Both the position numbers and the translations under genes were made by a program. A stretch of 64,000 nt of DNA from a bacterium. Lineage in GTDB: Bacteria > Pseudomonadota > Alphaproteobacteria > SP197. Of the stretch, positions 38,783 to 48,487 are shown piece after piece. The notes under the pieces were generated by a model. That model saw only the letters and a program-made list of their open reading frames with translations, ran no database searches and was not told the DNA's origin. Positions within the stretch are counted from its first letter, which is position 1, and each line of letters opens with the position of its first letter. The stretch lies in NCBI GenBank assembly GCA_028821455.1, contig JAPPGE010000079.1, forward strand, positions 15,202 through 79,201, written 5' to 3'.

Positions 38783-40807
38783 ATGCCAGACATCAGAAAC
38801 ATCGCCATCGTCGGCCCATCACTCAGCGGAAAGACGACTCTCCTCGAAGCCATGCTCTACATCTGCGGAGCCATCGGCCGCAAGGGCTCCGTGAAGGAGG
38901 GGAACTCCGTCGGCGATTCGGCGCCCGAGGCGCGTCAGCGCAACATGAGCACGGAGGTCAGTGCCGGCCATGCCACCTTCGAGGGATTCCACTTCAACTT
39001 TCTCGACTGCCCCGGCTCCATCGAGTTCCAGGCCGAGGCGCGCAACGCGCTGATCGGCGCCGACGCCGCGGTGGTGGTCTACGAGCCGGTCGTGGAACGG
39101 GCAACGACCCTGGCGCCGATCTTCCGCTTCCTTGAACACAACCGGATCCCCCATCTCGTGTTCATCAACAAGATGGACCGCACGACCACCCTGATGCGCG
39201 AACTCCTGCCGGCCATGCAGGACGTCTCCGGGACGCCGCTGCTGATCACCCAGGTGCCTGTCCGCGACAACGACCATGTCACCGGCTATGTCGACCTGAT
39301 CAGTGAGTCGGCCTGGCGCTACCATGAGGGCGGCGCCTCCGAGGCCATCGAGATGCCGGACGGCGTCATGGAACGCGAGGACGAAGCGCGCAACATGATG
39401 CTGGAGGCCCTCGCCGATTTCAGCGACGACCTGATGATGCAGATTCTCGAGGACGAGGTGCCGACCCAGGAAGAGGTGATCAGCGAACTGAGCGGTGCCT
39501 TCGCCGAAGCGCAGGTGGTGCCCGTCCTGCTCGGCTCCGCGGAACTCGAGAACGGTGTCCGCCGCCTGCTCCAGGAACTCCGCCACTGGGCCCCCGATCC
39601 CGACCGCGCCGCCGAACGGCGTGGCGGCGACGGTCCTTTCGCAGCCCAGGTGCTCAAGACCTACAACACCCAGCATGGCGGCAAGCTGTCGCTGGCCCGA
39701 ATCTGGCGTGGCGAAATCAAGGACGGCGAGACGGTCAACGGCAACCGCATCGGCGGCATGTACCACCTCCAGGGCAGCCAGAACGTCAAGATCGACCGTG
39801 CCGAGGCCGGCGATATCGTTGCCTTCGGCCGCCTCGAGGGTGCCCACACCGGGGACACCCTGGTGATGGGCAATGCCGCACCCGACGAGGATGCCGCCTG
39901 GCCACGCGCCGAGGCTCCGCCACGCCTATACGGCCTCGCAATCCACGCGGCGCGCCGCGAGGACGAGGTGAAGATGGCCACGGCACTCCATCGCATTCAC
40001 GAGGAGGATCCCTCCATCGAGCCCGAACAGGACTCGGACCTCAACCAGCTGGTGCTCTGGGGCCAGGGTGACATGCACCTGCAGACGGCCTTTTCGAAGT
40101 TGTCGGGACGCTACGGGGTCGAGGTGACATCCGGGCAGCCCATGGTGCCTTACAGGGAGGCCATTCGAAAGCCGACCACCCAGCATGGCCGCTTCAAGCG
40201 CCAGACCGGCGGCAGCGGCATGTTCGGCGATGTTCACATCAACATCCGACCGCTGACCAGGGGCACAGGCTTCGAGTTCGCCAATTCGGTGACCGGGGGC
40301 AATATCCCGAGGCAGTACATCCCCGCCGTCGAGGCAGGGGTGAAGGAGTATCTCCTCCAGGGTCCGCTCGGCTTTCCCGTGGTCGACATCGCCGTGGAGG
40401 TCTTCGACGGCAAGTACCATGACGTCGATTCCAACGAAATGGCCTTCAAGCTGGCGGCGCGCGTTGCCATGAGCGAAGGCATGCCATCCTGCAGCCCGGT
40501 GCTCCTTGAACCGATCATGAACGTGAGAATCCATGCCCCCAATTCGGCCACCGCGCGCGTGCAGCAGCTGGTCACCGGACGGCGAGGCCAGATTCTCGGC
40601 TTCGAAGCGCGCGAAGGCTGGAAGGAATGGGATACCGTCACCGCGCACATGCCCCAGGGCGAGACCCTCACGCTGGTCAGTGAACTGCGTTCGCTGACCC
40701 AGGGCGTGGGATACTTCGACATGACGTTCGATCATCTCCAGGAGCTGACCGGTCGCGAGGCCGATCAGATCATCGAGGCCCGCAAGCAGCATCTCGAGGC
40801 CGCATGA
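38783..40807 (+). CDS. EF-G-like translational GTPase with altered G3 motif
   Basis: This 674-residue protein has EF-G architecture: GTPase domain (about 5-265), domain II (about 285-370), domain III, domain IV with YHDVDSNEMAFK, and domain V. P-loop GPSLSGKT (11-18) and NKMD (129-132) are intact. The G3 motif is DCPGS (75-79) where canonical EF-G has DTPGH, so the catalytic His is Ser. The switch I RGITI is replaced by RNMST. It therefore belongs to the EF-G-like (EF-G2) group rather than the housekeeping fusA, which normally sits by tufA and rpsL. Its role is not settled. The stop overlaps the ACT-domain gene by four bases. Confidence 0.88.
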   Translation: MPDIRNIAIVGPSLSGKTTLLEAMLYICGAIGRKGSVKEGNSVGDSAPEARQRNMSTEVSAGHATFEGFHFNFLDCPGSIEFQAEARNALIGADAAVVVYEPVVERATTLAPIFRFLEHNRIPHLVFINKMDRTTTLMRELLPAMQDVSGTPLLITQVPVRDNDHVTGYVDLISESAWRYHEGGASEAIEMPDGVMEREDEARNMMLEALADFSDDLMMQILEDEVPTQEEVISELSGAFAEAQVVPVLLGSAELENGVRRLLQELRHWAPDPDRAAERRGGDGPFAAQVLKTYNTQHGGKLSLARIWRGEIKDGETVNGNRIGGMYHLQGSQNVKIDRAEAGDIVAFGRLEGAHTGDTLVMGNAAPDEDAAWPRAEAPPRLYGLAIHAARREDEVKMATALHRIHEEDPSIEPEQDSDLNQLVLWGQGDMHLQTAFSKLSGRYGVEVTSGQPMVPYREAIRKPTTQHGRFKRQTGGSGMFGDVHINIRPLTRGTGFEFANSVTGGNIPRQYIPAVEAGVKEYLLQGPLGFPVVDIAVEVFDGKYHDVDSNEMAFKLAARVAMSEGMPSCSPVLLEPIMNVRIHAPNSATARVQQLVTGRRGQILGFEAREGWKEWDTVTAHMPQGETLTLVSELRSLTQGVGYFDMTFDHLQELTGREADQIIEARKQHLEAA

Positions 40808-41361
40808 CCGCCGTCTGCCTGATTTCCGTCATCTGCCACGACCGCGCCGGTCTCGTGGCCGACATCTCCGGCCGTCTCTTCGATCTCAACGCCAATCTCT
40901 CCGACACGACCTTTGCGGTCCTCGGCGACATGGCGGAGTTCACCTCAATCGCGGAGATTCCCGATGACGTCGCCCTGGCGACGGTGGAGCGGGACCTCGA
41001 GACTCTCGACGGCGTCGCCGAAGGCAGGGTCACGGTCGCCACCTTCGACATGCGGGCGGTGCATGATGAGAGCGGGCACATTACCCACCGCATCGAGCTC
41101 GACGGACCGGATGCACCGGGTCTCATCCTGCGCATTGCGGAGGTCTTCGGTAGTTTTGGCGCCAACATCGTGCGCATGAACTCGGAACGCATCCCGGCAC
41201 CTGGTCACGATCGCTACGTGACGCGGTTCGCGGTGCATATTCCCGACCACCGGGTGAACGCCTGCCTGGCAACGGTGGCCAACACCGCCGGTGAAATGCG
41301 TCTCTCATGGCGCGTGTCGGAAGTCGAGGACGGCGACCGGGAGATCCGGAACGCCTCCTGA
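40804..41361 (+). CDS. Tandem ACT-domain protein, GcvR-like
   Basis: This 185-residue protein consists of two ACT domains (about 3-75 and 92-172), the first opening VISVICHDRAGLVADI (residue offsets approximate), the second ELDGPDAPGLILRIAEVFGSFGANI. That layout matches the GcvR/YaaK-type regulators that sense glycine or other amino acids and control one-carbon genes by protein contact. It is translationally coupled to the EF-G-like GTPase and lies 69 bases before fhs, a one-carbon gene, which fits a glycine-sensing role. The ligand is inference. Confidence 0.75.
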   Translation: MTAVCLISVICHDRAGLVADISGRLFDLNANLSDTTFAVLGDMAEFTSIAEIPDDVALATVERDLETLDGVAEGRVTVATFDMRAVHDESGHITHRIELDGPDAPGLILRIAEVFGSFGANIVRMNSERIPAPGHDRYVTRFAVHIPDHRVNACLATVANTAGEMRLSWRVSEVEDGDREIRNAS

Positions 41362-41430
41362 AGGCGGCGTGACTGACTGACGCCACCTGACCATACACCA
41401 AATCCATTGTCCCCGGAGGGAACCCTGACC

Positions 41431-43113
41431 ATGTCGACACCCGCATCGGACATCGAGATCGCCCAGGCCGCGACACTGAGACCGATCATCGAGCTTGCCC
41501 AGGACCGGCTGGGAATCGCCGCCGAACATCTCGAGCCCTATGGCCACGACAAGGCGAAACTGTCCTTCGACTACATCAAGGGCCTGGAAGGCCGCGCCAA
41601 CGGCCGGCTGATACTCGTCACCGCCATCACCCCGACCCCGGCGGGCGAGGGGAAGACGACGACGACGGTGGGCCTCGGTGATGCCCTCAATCGAATCGGC
41701 CGCAAGACCTTGATCTGCCTGCGCGAGCCGTCGCTTGGCCCGTCGTTCGGGGTCAAGGGAGGAGCAGCCGGCGGCGGTCATGCGCAGATCGTCCCCATGG
41801 AGGACATCAATCTCCATTTCACCGGCGATTTTCACGCCATCGGCGTCGCCAACAACCTGCTGGCGGCGATGGTCGACAATCACATCTACTGGGGCAATGC
41901 CCACGGCATCGACGAACGCCGGGTGACCTGGCGCCGCGTCGTCGACATGAACGACAGGGCCCTGCGTTCCATCGTCAACTCGCTGGGCGGAGTCGCCAAC
42001 GGGTTTCCGCGCCAGGACGGTTTCGATATCACCGTTGCCTCCGAGGTCATGGCGATCTTCTGTCTTGCCACGGACATCGACGACCTCAAGCGCCGGCTCG
42101 GCAACATCATTGTCGCCCACACGCGGCAGAGAACACCTGTCATGGCGAGCGATCTCAACGCGGAGGGATCCATGGCCGCACTCCTCAAGGATGCGATCAA
42201 GCCCAATCTCGTGCAGACCCTGGAGAACAACCCCGCATTCGTGCACGGCGGCCCCTTCGCCAACATTGCCCACGGCTGCAATTCCGTGCTCGCCACCTCG
42301 AGTGCCCTCGGCATGGCCGACTATGTGGTAACGGAAGCCGGGTTCGGCGCCGATCTCGGAGCCGAGAAGTTCTTCAACATCAAGTGCCGCAAGGCGGGAC
42401 TGTCGCCGGACGCCGTGGTCATTGTCGCCACCATCCGGGCGCTGAAGATGCACGGCGGTGTCGCCCGCGACGACCTGGCAAGGGAAGACGTCGCCGCCGT
42501 CGAGAGAGGCTTTGCGAACCTGCAGCGGCATATCGGCAACGTGGCCAAGTTCGGGGTGCCGGCCGTCGTCTCCGTCAACCGCTTCTCCGCCGACACCGAT
42601 GCCGAGGTCGCGACGCTGCTTGACCTTTGCGCTGGCGAGGGCGTGCGCTGTGTCGAGGCCACCCACTGGGCCAACGGTGGCGCCGGAGCCGTCGGCCTCG
42701 CCGAGGCCGTGGTGGAGCTCGCCGAGAGCGGCGCCGCCGACTTCCGGCCACTCTATCCCGACGACATGCCGCTCGAGGAGAAGATCCGGACCATCGCCCG
42801 GCAGATCTACCGGGCCGACGACATCGACGTACCTGCCGCCATCTCGCGCCAGCTCGCCGAGCTCGACGATACCCCGGCCGGATCCTGGCCGGTGTGCATG
42901 GCCAAGACCCAGTACAGCTTCTCCACCGACCCGTCCCTGAAGGCGGCTCCTGAGGGATTCACCATCCCGCTGCGAGAGGTTCGGGTATCCGCCGGCGCCG
43001 AGTTCCTCGTCGTCGTCACGGGCGCCATCATGACCATGCCGGGACTGCCGCGGGTGCCTGCAGCCGACAACATCGGTGTCGATTCCCGGGGCCGCATTAC
43101 CGGCCTGTTCTGA
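41431..43113 (+). CDS. fhs: Fhs, formate--tetrahydrofolate ligase
   Basis: Fhs makes 10-formyl-THF from formate, ATP and THF, feeding purine synthesis (PurN, in this window) and one-carbon metabolism. The 560-residue protein has the ATP loop [16 protein letters not shown], then [36 protein letters not shown], and [17 protein letters not shown]. Length is normal. ATG 41431 is chosen from the family's N-terminus; GGAGGG lies ten bases upstream. Fhs is not universal in bacteria. In marine alphaproteobacteria it often serves oxidation or use of formate from C1 compounds. Confidence 0.97.
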   Translation: MSTPASDIEIAQAATLRPIIELAQDRLGIAAEHLEPYGHDKAKLSFDYIKGLEGRANGRLILVTAITPTPAGEGKTTTTVGLGDALNRIGRKTLICLREPSLGPSFGVKGGAAGGGHAQIVPMEDINLHFTGDFHAIGVANNLLAAMVDNHIYWGNAHGIDERRVTWRRVVDMNDRALRSIVNSLGGVANGFPRQDGFDITVASEVMAIFCLATDIDDLKRRLGNIIVAHTRQRTPVMASDLNAEGSMAALLKDAIKPNLVQTLENNPAFVHGGPFANIAHGCNSVLATSSALGMADYVVTEAGFGADLGAEKFFNIKCRKAGLSPDAVVIVATIRALKMHGGVARDDLAREDVAAVERGFANLQRHIGNVAKFGVPAVVSVNRFSADTDAEVATLLDLCAGEGVRCVEATHWANGGAGAVGLAEAVVELAESGAADFRPLYPDDMPLEEKIRTIARQIYRADDIDVPAAISRQLAELDDTPAGSWPVCMAKTQYSFSTDPSLKAAPEGFTIPLREVRVSAGAEFLVVVTGAIMTMPGLPRVPAADNIGVDSRGRITGLF

Positions 43114-43274
43114 CGCCGGGAATCCGCTGCCGCCACGATCCGGAATCGGTTGACTTCCGCGCGACGCAACCCAAGTGTCATGGGTGAAACTGCGGGGATG
43201 ACGTTCCTTGAACCGCGGAATGGCCGCTGTCCTTCCAGGCATGCGCCCCTGACCGAATCATCCAGCAAGGAGCG

Positions 43275-45191
43275 ATGGCGAAGGCATCGAGGGATATCCG
43301 ACCGTCAGGGGAGACCGAAGGACCTGCGGTCGAACAGTTGGACACGGTCCCCGCAACGAGTGGCGCCGATGCCGTCAGGACATCGTTGGCCACCATGCCT
43401 GAAGGGCCCGGCGTCTACCGCATGCTCTCGTCGGAAGGTGAGGTTCTCTATGTCGGCAAGGCGCGCAACCTGGCACACCGGGTAGCGGCCTACGCGCAAC
43501 CGGGACGCCTCGACCCGCGCCTGCACAGGATGGTCGCCGGAACGGCGGCCGTCGAGGTGGTCACCACCGCAACGGAAGCCGAGGCACTGCTTCTCGAGGC
43601 CAACCTCATCAAGAAGCTCAAGCCGCGCTACAACGTCGTCCTGCGCGACGACAAGTCCTTTCCCTACATCCTGCTCCGACGCGACCACAGGTGGCCGCAG
43701 ATCGTCAAGCATCGCGGCGCGCGGCGCCGGCAGGGAGACTACTTCGGTCCGTTTGCCAGCGCCGGTGCGGTCAACCGGACCATCACGGCCTTGCAAAAGG
43801 CCTTTCCCCTGAGGAGCTGCACCGACCACGTGCTGAACAACCGCACCCGGCCCTGCCTGCAGTACCAGATCAGACGGTGCGTGGCGCCCTGCGTCGGACT
43901 GGCCGACGACGAGGACTACGAACACCTGACGCGTGAAGCCCGCGCCTTTCTCAAGGGCCAGACCCGGGAGGTCCAGGACGGTCTCTCCCGGCGCATGCAA
44001 GAGGCTGCCGAAGCCCTTGAATTCGAGCGTGCCGCCGGTCTGCGCGACCGTATTCGCGCTCTCAACCACATCCAGGCGCACCAGCAGATCAACGTGCCGA
44101 CGCTCGCCGCGGCCGATGTCGTGGCGCTTCACCGGGAAGGCGGCCAGACCTGCATCCAGGTCTTCTTCATCCGGCACGGACGCAACTATGGCAACAGGGC
44201 CTACTGGCCCGGGCGCAGCGCCGACAGGGCTCCGGAAAACGTCATGGCGGCCTTCCTCGCCCAGTTCTACGAGAACAAGGAAGTTCCCGGCATCATCCTG
44301 GTGTCGGTGTGGCCGGACAATCACGCCCTGCTGACCGAGGCACTTGCCGGCAGGAGAGGACACGGGGTGGAGATCAGCGTCCCGCGCAGGGGCGGCCGTC
44401 GGGCGCTGATGGATCATGCCCTGCAGAATGCACGGGATGCCCTGCAGCGGCGCCTGGCCGAGAGTGCGACACAGCGCTCCCATCTCGAGGGGCTGGCGGC
44501 CCTGCTCGGCCTCGACGCGGCGCCCCGGCGCATCGAGATCTACGACAACAGTCATATTCAGGGGGCCCAGCCCGTCGGCGCGATGATCGTTGCCGGCGCC
44601 GACGGATTCATGAAGAACCAGTATCGCAAGTTCACGGTCCGCAAGGCCCCGGCGGGCGATGACTATGCGATGATGCGCGAGGTTCTGGAACGCCGATTCT
44701 CGCGCCTCGTCGAGGAGGATCCCGAACGCACCTCCGCCGCCTGGCCCGATCTTGTCCTTGTCGACGGCGGCGCCGGACAGCTGGCCACGGCGCTGGCGGT
44801 CATCGAGGACCTCGGCATCTCCGGTGTCGACGTCGCCGGCGTCGCCAAGGGGCCGGACCGCAATGCCGGACGCGAACGCATCTTCCTTGCCGGGCGTGAC
44901 CCGCTGATGCCAGACGAGCGAGATCCGGTGCTCTGGTTCATCCAACGGCTGCGCGACGAGGCGCATCGCTTCGCCATCGGTGCCCATCGCTCGAAACGCA
45001 CCAGCCGCATCAGCCATTCCCTGCTCGACGAGATCCCGGGCATCGGTCCGAGGCGCAAGCGGGCGCTGCTCCATCACTTCGGATCGGCCCGCGCCGTCGC
45101 CGACGCAGCGCTTGCCGATCTCGAGAAGGTCAACGGCATTGACCGCGCCGTCGCCCGTCGCATCCGCGACCACTTCCAGCGCGACACCTGA
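43275..45191 (+). CDS. uvrC: UvrC, excinuclease ABC subunit C
   Basis: UvrC makes both incisions in nucleotide excision repair. The 638-residue protein has the GIY-YIG nuclease domain (GVYRMLSSEGEVLYVGKARNL, about 45-125), a UvrB-binding UVR motif (LSRRMQEAAEALEFERAA), the RNase H-like domain with RIEIYDNSHIQG and LVLVDGGAGQL, and a C-terminal double helix-hairpin-helix ending EKVNGIDRAVARRIRDHF. The first 35 residues before the GIY domain are variable. Confidence 0.97.
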   Translation: MAKASRDIRPSGETEGPAVEQLDTVPATSGADAVRTSLATMPEGPGVYRMLSSEGEVLYVGKARNLAHRVAAYAQPGRLDPRLHRMVAGTAAVEVVTTATEAEALLLEANLIKKLKPRYNVVLRDDKSFPYILLRRDHRWPQIVKHRGARRRQGDYFGPFASAGAVNRTITALQKAFPLRSCTDHVLNNRTRPCLQYQIRRCVAPCVGLADDEDYEHLTREARAFLKGQTREVQDGLSRRMQEAAEALEFERAAGLRDRIRALNHIQAHQQINVPTLAAADVVALHREGGQTCIQVFFIRHGRNYGNRAYWPGRSADRAPENVMAAFLAQFYENKEVPGIILVSVWPDNHALLTEALAGRRGHGVEISVPRRGGRRALMDHALQNARDALQRRLAESATQRSHLEGLAALLGLDAAPRRIEIYDNSHIQGAQPVGAMIVAGADGFMKNQYRKFTVRKAPAGDDYAMMREVLERRFSRLVEEDPERTSAAWPDLVLVDGGAGQLATALAVIEDLGISGVDVAGVAKGPDRNAGRERIFLAGRDPLMPDERDPVLWFIQRLRDEAHRFAIGAHRSKRTSRISHSLLDEIPGIGPRRKRALLHHFGSARAVADAALADLEKVNGIDRAVARRIRDHFQRDT

Positions 45192-45242
45192 TGGCGCCAC
45201 CATGAACTGCATGACGGCCCTGGCTCCCGGTCGCGACCCATG

Positions 45243-45797
45243 ATGGCGTCGCTGCCCAACTTCCTCACCATCGCCCGCATGGTGGCCCTGGTCCCGATCG
45301 TCGTTCTGCTGATCGACGGTGACCCCTGGGCTCGCTGGGCGGCCCTCGCCATCTTCTGCGCGGCGGCGGCGACCGACGCTCTCGATGGCTGGCTGGCGCG
45401 TCGCATGAACGCCCGTTCCACCCTGGGGCGGGTTCTCGACCCCATTGCCGACAAGGTGCTGGTCTGCGGGGTCATCGTCGTTCTGACAGCGACTCTGGAC
45501 GCGCCGGCGGTCGCCGCTCTCGTCATCGTGATCCGCGAGCTCTTCGTGTGCGGCTTGCGCGAATCACTCGCCGCATCCTCGCTGACCGTCGATGTCACGG
45601 CATTCTCGAAGTTCAAGACGGTTCTCCAGTGTGCGGCCATTGCCCTGGTCCTCATCCCCGATCCGGCCTTCGCCACCGCCGGCCTCGTCGCCATGTGGCT
45701 GGCCGCTCTGGTGACGGCTCTTTCGGGGCTGCTTCACGGGCGGGCGGCCTGGCGCGCCTTGACGGCGCAGCGGCGTTCGCTATCAGAAGAACCATGA
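45243..45797 (+). CDS. pgsA: PgsA, CDP-diacylglycerol--glycerol-3-phosphate phosphatidyltransferase
   Basis: PgsA makes phosphatidylglycerol phosphate in the inner membrane. The 184-residue polytopic enzyme starts SLPNFLTIARM and carries the complete CDP-alcohol phosphotransferase motif DALDGWLARRMNARSTLGRV-LDPIADK. ATG 45240 immediately before is equally possible. It follows uvrC in the same direction, a frequent pairing, and overlaps moeA by four bases. Confidence 0.95.
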   Translation: MASLPNFLTIARMVALVPIVVLLIDGDPWARWAALAIFCAAAATDALDGWLARRMNARSTLGRVLDPIADKVLVCGVIVVLTATLDAPAVAALVIVIRELFVCGLRESLAASSLTVDVTAFSKFKTVLQCAAIALVLIPDPAFATAGLVAMWLAALVTALSGLLHGRAAWRALTAQRRSLSEEP

Positions 45798-47095
45798 GTT
45801 CCCTACCAACCACCCCCCTCGAGCGCAGGGATCAGCCCCCGGATCCGGGCCTGGCGAGTCCCGAAGCGCGCGGCGACCGGTTGATGACGGCGGCGGAGGC
45901 CCTCGATCTCATCTCGCGCATTGCCGCACCGGTGACTCCTACGGAAGAGATTCCCCTCGCCCGTGCCGCAGGGCGCATTCTTGCCCGCGACGTCATCTCG
46001 ACGATGGATGTGCCTCCCCACGCCAACGCCGCCGTCGACGGCTACGCCTTCTTCCATGACGACCTCGCCGAGGCCGGTGAAACAACCCTTCCCGTGACGG
46101 CCAGAGTGGCGGCAGGCATGGCCCTCGACCGCCAGGCGCGGCGAGGTGAAGCCATCCGCATCTTCACCGGGGCGCCGATGCCCGATGGCTGCGACACGGT
46201 CGCCATGCAGGAGAATGTCCGCACCGAGGGTGACTCGGTCATTCTCGATTCCCGGACCCGGCGGGGCGCCAACAGGCGCGAGGCCGGCGAGGATGTCGCC
46301 GCCGGCAGCATCATCCTGCACCAGGGTCGCCGGTTGGGACCGTTCGATATCGGTCTTGCCGCCTCGACCGGTCTCACGGTCCTGCCCTGCAAGGAGCAGC
46401 TTCGGGTCGCCCTCTTCTCGACAGGTGACGAGGTCACCGATCCTCCAGGCGTTCTCACGCCCGGGGCCATCTTCGACGCCAACCGCCATGCCGTGCGGGC
46501 GCTGCTCGAGGCCGTCGGCTGCACGGTCACCGATCTCGGCATCCTTCCCGACGACGCGGCAGCGACCCGAGAGGCCATTCTCGACGCCGCCGGCGGGCAT
46601 CATGCTCTCATGACGTCGGGCGGGGTTTCCGTCGGCGACGAGGATCACGTGCAGCGCACAGTCCGCGAACACGGCACACTCCATGCCTGGTACATGGCGA
46701 TCAAGCCCGGCCGTCCGCTGGTGCTCGGGGACATCGCAAATGCGACGTTCATCGGCCTTCCCGGCAATCCGGCCGCAGCCATGGTGACCTTCCTGCGCTT
46801 TGCCCGGCCGCTCTTGCTGCGCCTTGGCGGCGCCGACGACATCGCGCCGACGACCTTCGACGTTCGCTCCGCATTCAGCCGCGACAAGAAGGGCGGGCGC
46901 CGCGAGTACGTCCGTGTCCACCTGCGGCGCAACGCTGACGGCGTTGCCGAGGCCCACGCCTTCGACAGGGAGGGTGCCGGCCTGCTGTCATCTCTGGTCG
47001 ACACAGACGGTCTCGCTGAACTTCCTGAAGACATGACGCGCCTCGAGGCCGGTGACATGATCGAGGTGCTGCCGTTCAGCGAGGTCCTGTCATGA
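45794..47095 (+). CDS. moeA: MoeA, molybdopterin molybdenumtransferase
   Basis: MoeA inserts molybdate into adenylylated molybdopterin. The 433-residue protein has a long variable N-terminus, ALDLISRIAAPV, PPHANAAVDGYAF (substrate loop), FSTGDEVTDPPG, TSGGVSVGDEDHV and GLPGNPAAAMVTF. ATG 45794 overlaps the pgsA stop (ATGA); the open frame to 45548 is a shadow of pgsA. With moaD and moaE it forms a molybdenum-cofactor operon, so the cell must have molybdoenzymes elsewhere. Confidence 0.95.
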   Translation: MSSLPTTPLERRDQPPDPGLASPEARGDRLMTAAEALDLISRIAAPVTPTEEIPLARAAGRILARDVISTMDVPPHANAAVDGYAFFHDDLAEAGETTLPVTARVAAGMALDRQARRGEAIRIFTGAPMPDGCDTVAMQENVRTEGDSVILDSRTRRGANRREAGEDVAAGSIILHQGRRLGPFDIGLAASTGLTVLPCKEQLRVALFSTGDEVTDPPGVLTPGAIFDANRHAVRALLEAVGCTVTDLGILPDDAAATREAILDAAGGHHALMTSGGVSVGDEDHVQRTVREHGTLHAWYMAIKPGRPLVLGDIANATFIGLPGNPAAAMVTFLRFARPLLLRLGGADDIAPTTFDVRSAFSRDKKGGRREYVRVHLRRNADGVAEAHAFDREGAGLLSSLVDTDGLAELPEDMTRLEAGDMIEVLPFSEVLS

Positions 47096-47123
47096 CGTTC
47101 CACACACAGGGGAATACCGCGTC

Positions 47124-47375
47124 GTGAGACTTCTCTATTTCGCGTCCGTCAGACAGACCATCGGTCTCGCCGGCGAGGAGATCACGCTGCCCGGCGACGT
47201 TGTCGATGCGGGGGGACTCGTCGACTGGCTGAAGCGGCGCGGCGGTGTCTACGCCGAGGCTCTCGCGCAGCCCGGCCATGTGCGCGTTGCGGTCAACCAG
47301 GCCTATGGTCATGCCGGGACTCCGGTCACGGACGATGACGAGGTCGCCCTCTTCCCTCCGGTGACCGGCGGTTGA
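47124..47375 (+). CDS. moaD: MoaD, molybdopterin synthase small subunit
   Basis: MoaD is the ubiquitin-like sulfur carrier of molybdopterin synthase. It is 83 residues long, begins with the typical LLYFASVRQTIGL and ends in FPPVTGG, the diglycine that MoeB adenylates and that is then thiocarboxylated. The start is GTG. It is 28 bases after moeA and directly before moaE, its partner. Confidence 0.95.
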   Translation: MRLLYFASVRQTIGLAGEEITLPGDVVDAGGLVDWLKRRGGVYAEALAQPGHVRVAVNQAYGHAGTPVTDDDEVALFPPVTGG

Positions 47376-47380
47376 TTCCC

Positions 47381-47833
47381 GTGATTCGCGTCCAGGCAGA
47401 GGACTTCGATATCGCGGCCGAGATGGAGGCCATCGCCTCCAACTCGACATCGCTCGGCGCCATCGCCTCCTTCGTTGGTGTGGTGCGCGACATGGCAGGC
47501 GGTGGCCGCCCATCCTCCATGACCCTGGAACACTACCCGGGGATGACCGAGGGGATGCTGCGCGAGATCGACGAGGAGGCCTGCCGCCGCTGGCCGCTGG
47601 AAGCGAGTCTCATCATCCACCGCTATGGCCGCCTCGAGCCCGGCGACCGAATCGTGCTGGTTGTGACGGCTTCAGCGCATCGTCACGCCGCTCTCGAGGC
47701 TTGCGCCTTCCTGATCGACTGGCTGAAGACAAAGGCGCCCTTCTGGAAGTTCGAGGAAACACCAGACGGCAGCCGCTGGGTCGAGGCCCGCGCCCTCGAC
47801 GACGATGCAGCGGCCCGCTGGGAGAAGGAGTGA
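47381..47833 (+). CDS. moaE: MoaE, molybdopterin synthase large subunit
   Basis: MoaE converts precursor Z (cPMP) to molybdopterin using sulfur from MoaD. The 150-residue protein has GAIASFVGVVRD, LEHYPGMTEGML, HRYGRLEPGD, and the catalytic Lys region WLKTKAPFWKFEE. GTG 47381 gives the usual IRVQAEDFD start. A TTG at 47372 overlapping the moaD stop would add three residues. Confidence 0.94.
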   Translation: MIRVQAEDFDIAAEMEAIASNSTSLGAIASFVGVVRDMAGGGRPSSMTLEHYPGMTEGMLREIDEEACRRWPLEASLIIHRYGRLEPGDRIVLVVTASAHRHAALEACAFLIDWLKTKAPFWKFEETPDGSRWVEARALDDDAAARWEKE

Positions 47834-47906
47834 GGCCGGTCGAGGCTGATCGACACGTGCGCCGGGATGTGCGCCCATCGAGCGGGCGCCATCGTGTCGG
47901 CTGCCT

Positions 47907-48299
47907 GTGAAGCTCGACGAGGTGATGACCACGCCGCAGGACCTGATCCGGGCCTACGTGGCGGGCGCCCTCGACGTCTGCTGCATCAAGATCGCGCGTG
48001 TCGGCGGGCTCACCAAGGCCCGGCGCATGCGTGATCTGTGTTGCGACCTCGGCCTCGAGGTCGTCGCCAACGACGTCCGGGGAAGCGACATCACCACCGC
48101 GGCGCTGACTCACTTTGCCTCCAGCACGCCAACCCGCAACGTGCTCGCGACCACCGACCTCACCGACTACGTCACCGTCAGCCTCGCCGAGGGTTGTCCG
48201 CGCCCCAGGGACGGCTGCATCAGCGCCTCCAAGGCGCCAAGCCTCGGGGTCGTACCCGCAATGGACGTCCTGGGCCCGCCAGTCGCCGAAATCACGTGA
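47907..48299 (+). pseudogene. Remnant of an enolase-superfamily (mandelate racemase/muconate lactonizing) enzyme, C-terminal third
   Basis: About 130 residues match the C-terminal barrel of mandelate racemase/muconate lactonizing enzymes: the metal-ligand Glu in LPVKLDEVMT, the dyad Lys in CCIKIARVGGLTKAR and Asp in VVANDVRGSDI, ending GCISASKAPSLGVVP. The capping domain and the first two metal ligands are missing. The frame is closed by TGA at 47847, 60 bases upstream, and similarity stops near LPVKLDE. It is therefore a 5'-truncated relic, lying between moaE and an accessory methyltransferase. Independent folding or function is unlikely. Confidence 0.75.
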
Positions 48300-48487
48300 A
48301 CGCGTCTCAATGCTCCCGGGTTGCCGCGAACGCTCGCCAGGGACGGAACACGGCTGAAAGCAAGTGGATCAGGGCCTGCACCCTCGATGACAATACCCAG
48401 GTCCACCGGGAGAAAAGTTGACAGGCTGAACGGTTGAACGACTGTCTGTCGGATCCTCGCCTTCATGGACGCCGACGGATGCCGGTT

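Noticed and set aside
41305-43242. A 645-codon open frame opposite fhs
   Set aside because: Antisense shadow of a well-conserved gene.
43305-45212. A 635-codon open frame opposite uvrC
   Set aside because: Antisense shadow of uvrC; no motif, and no start context of its own.
48300-48487. Small frames in the gap after the enolase-superfamily remnant
   Set aside because: No coding pattern or family match; treated as noncoding.
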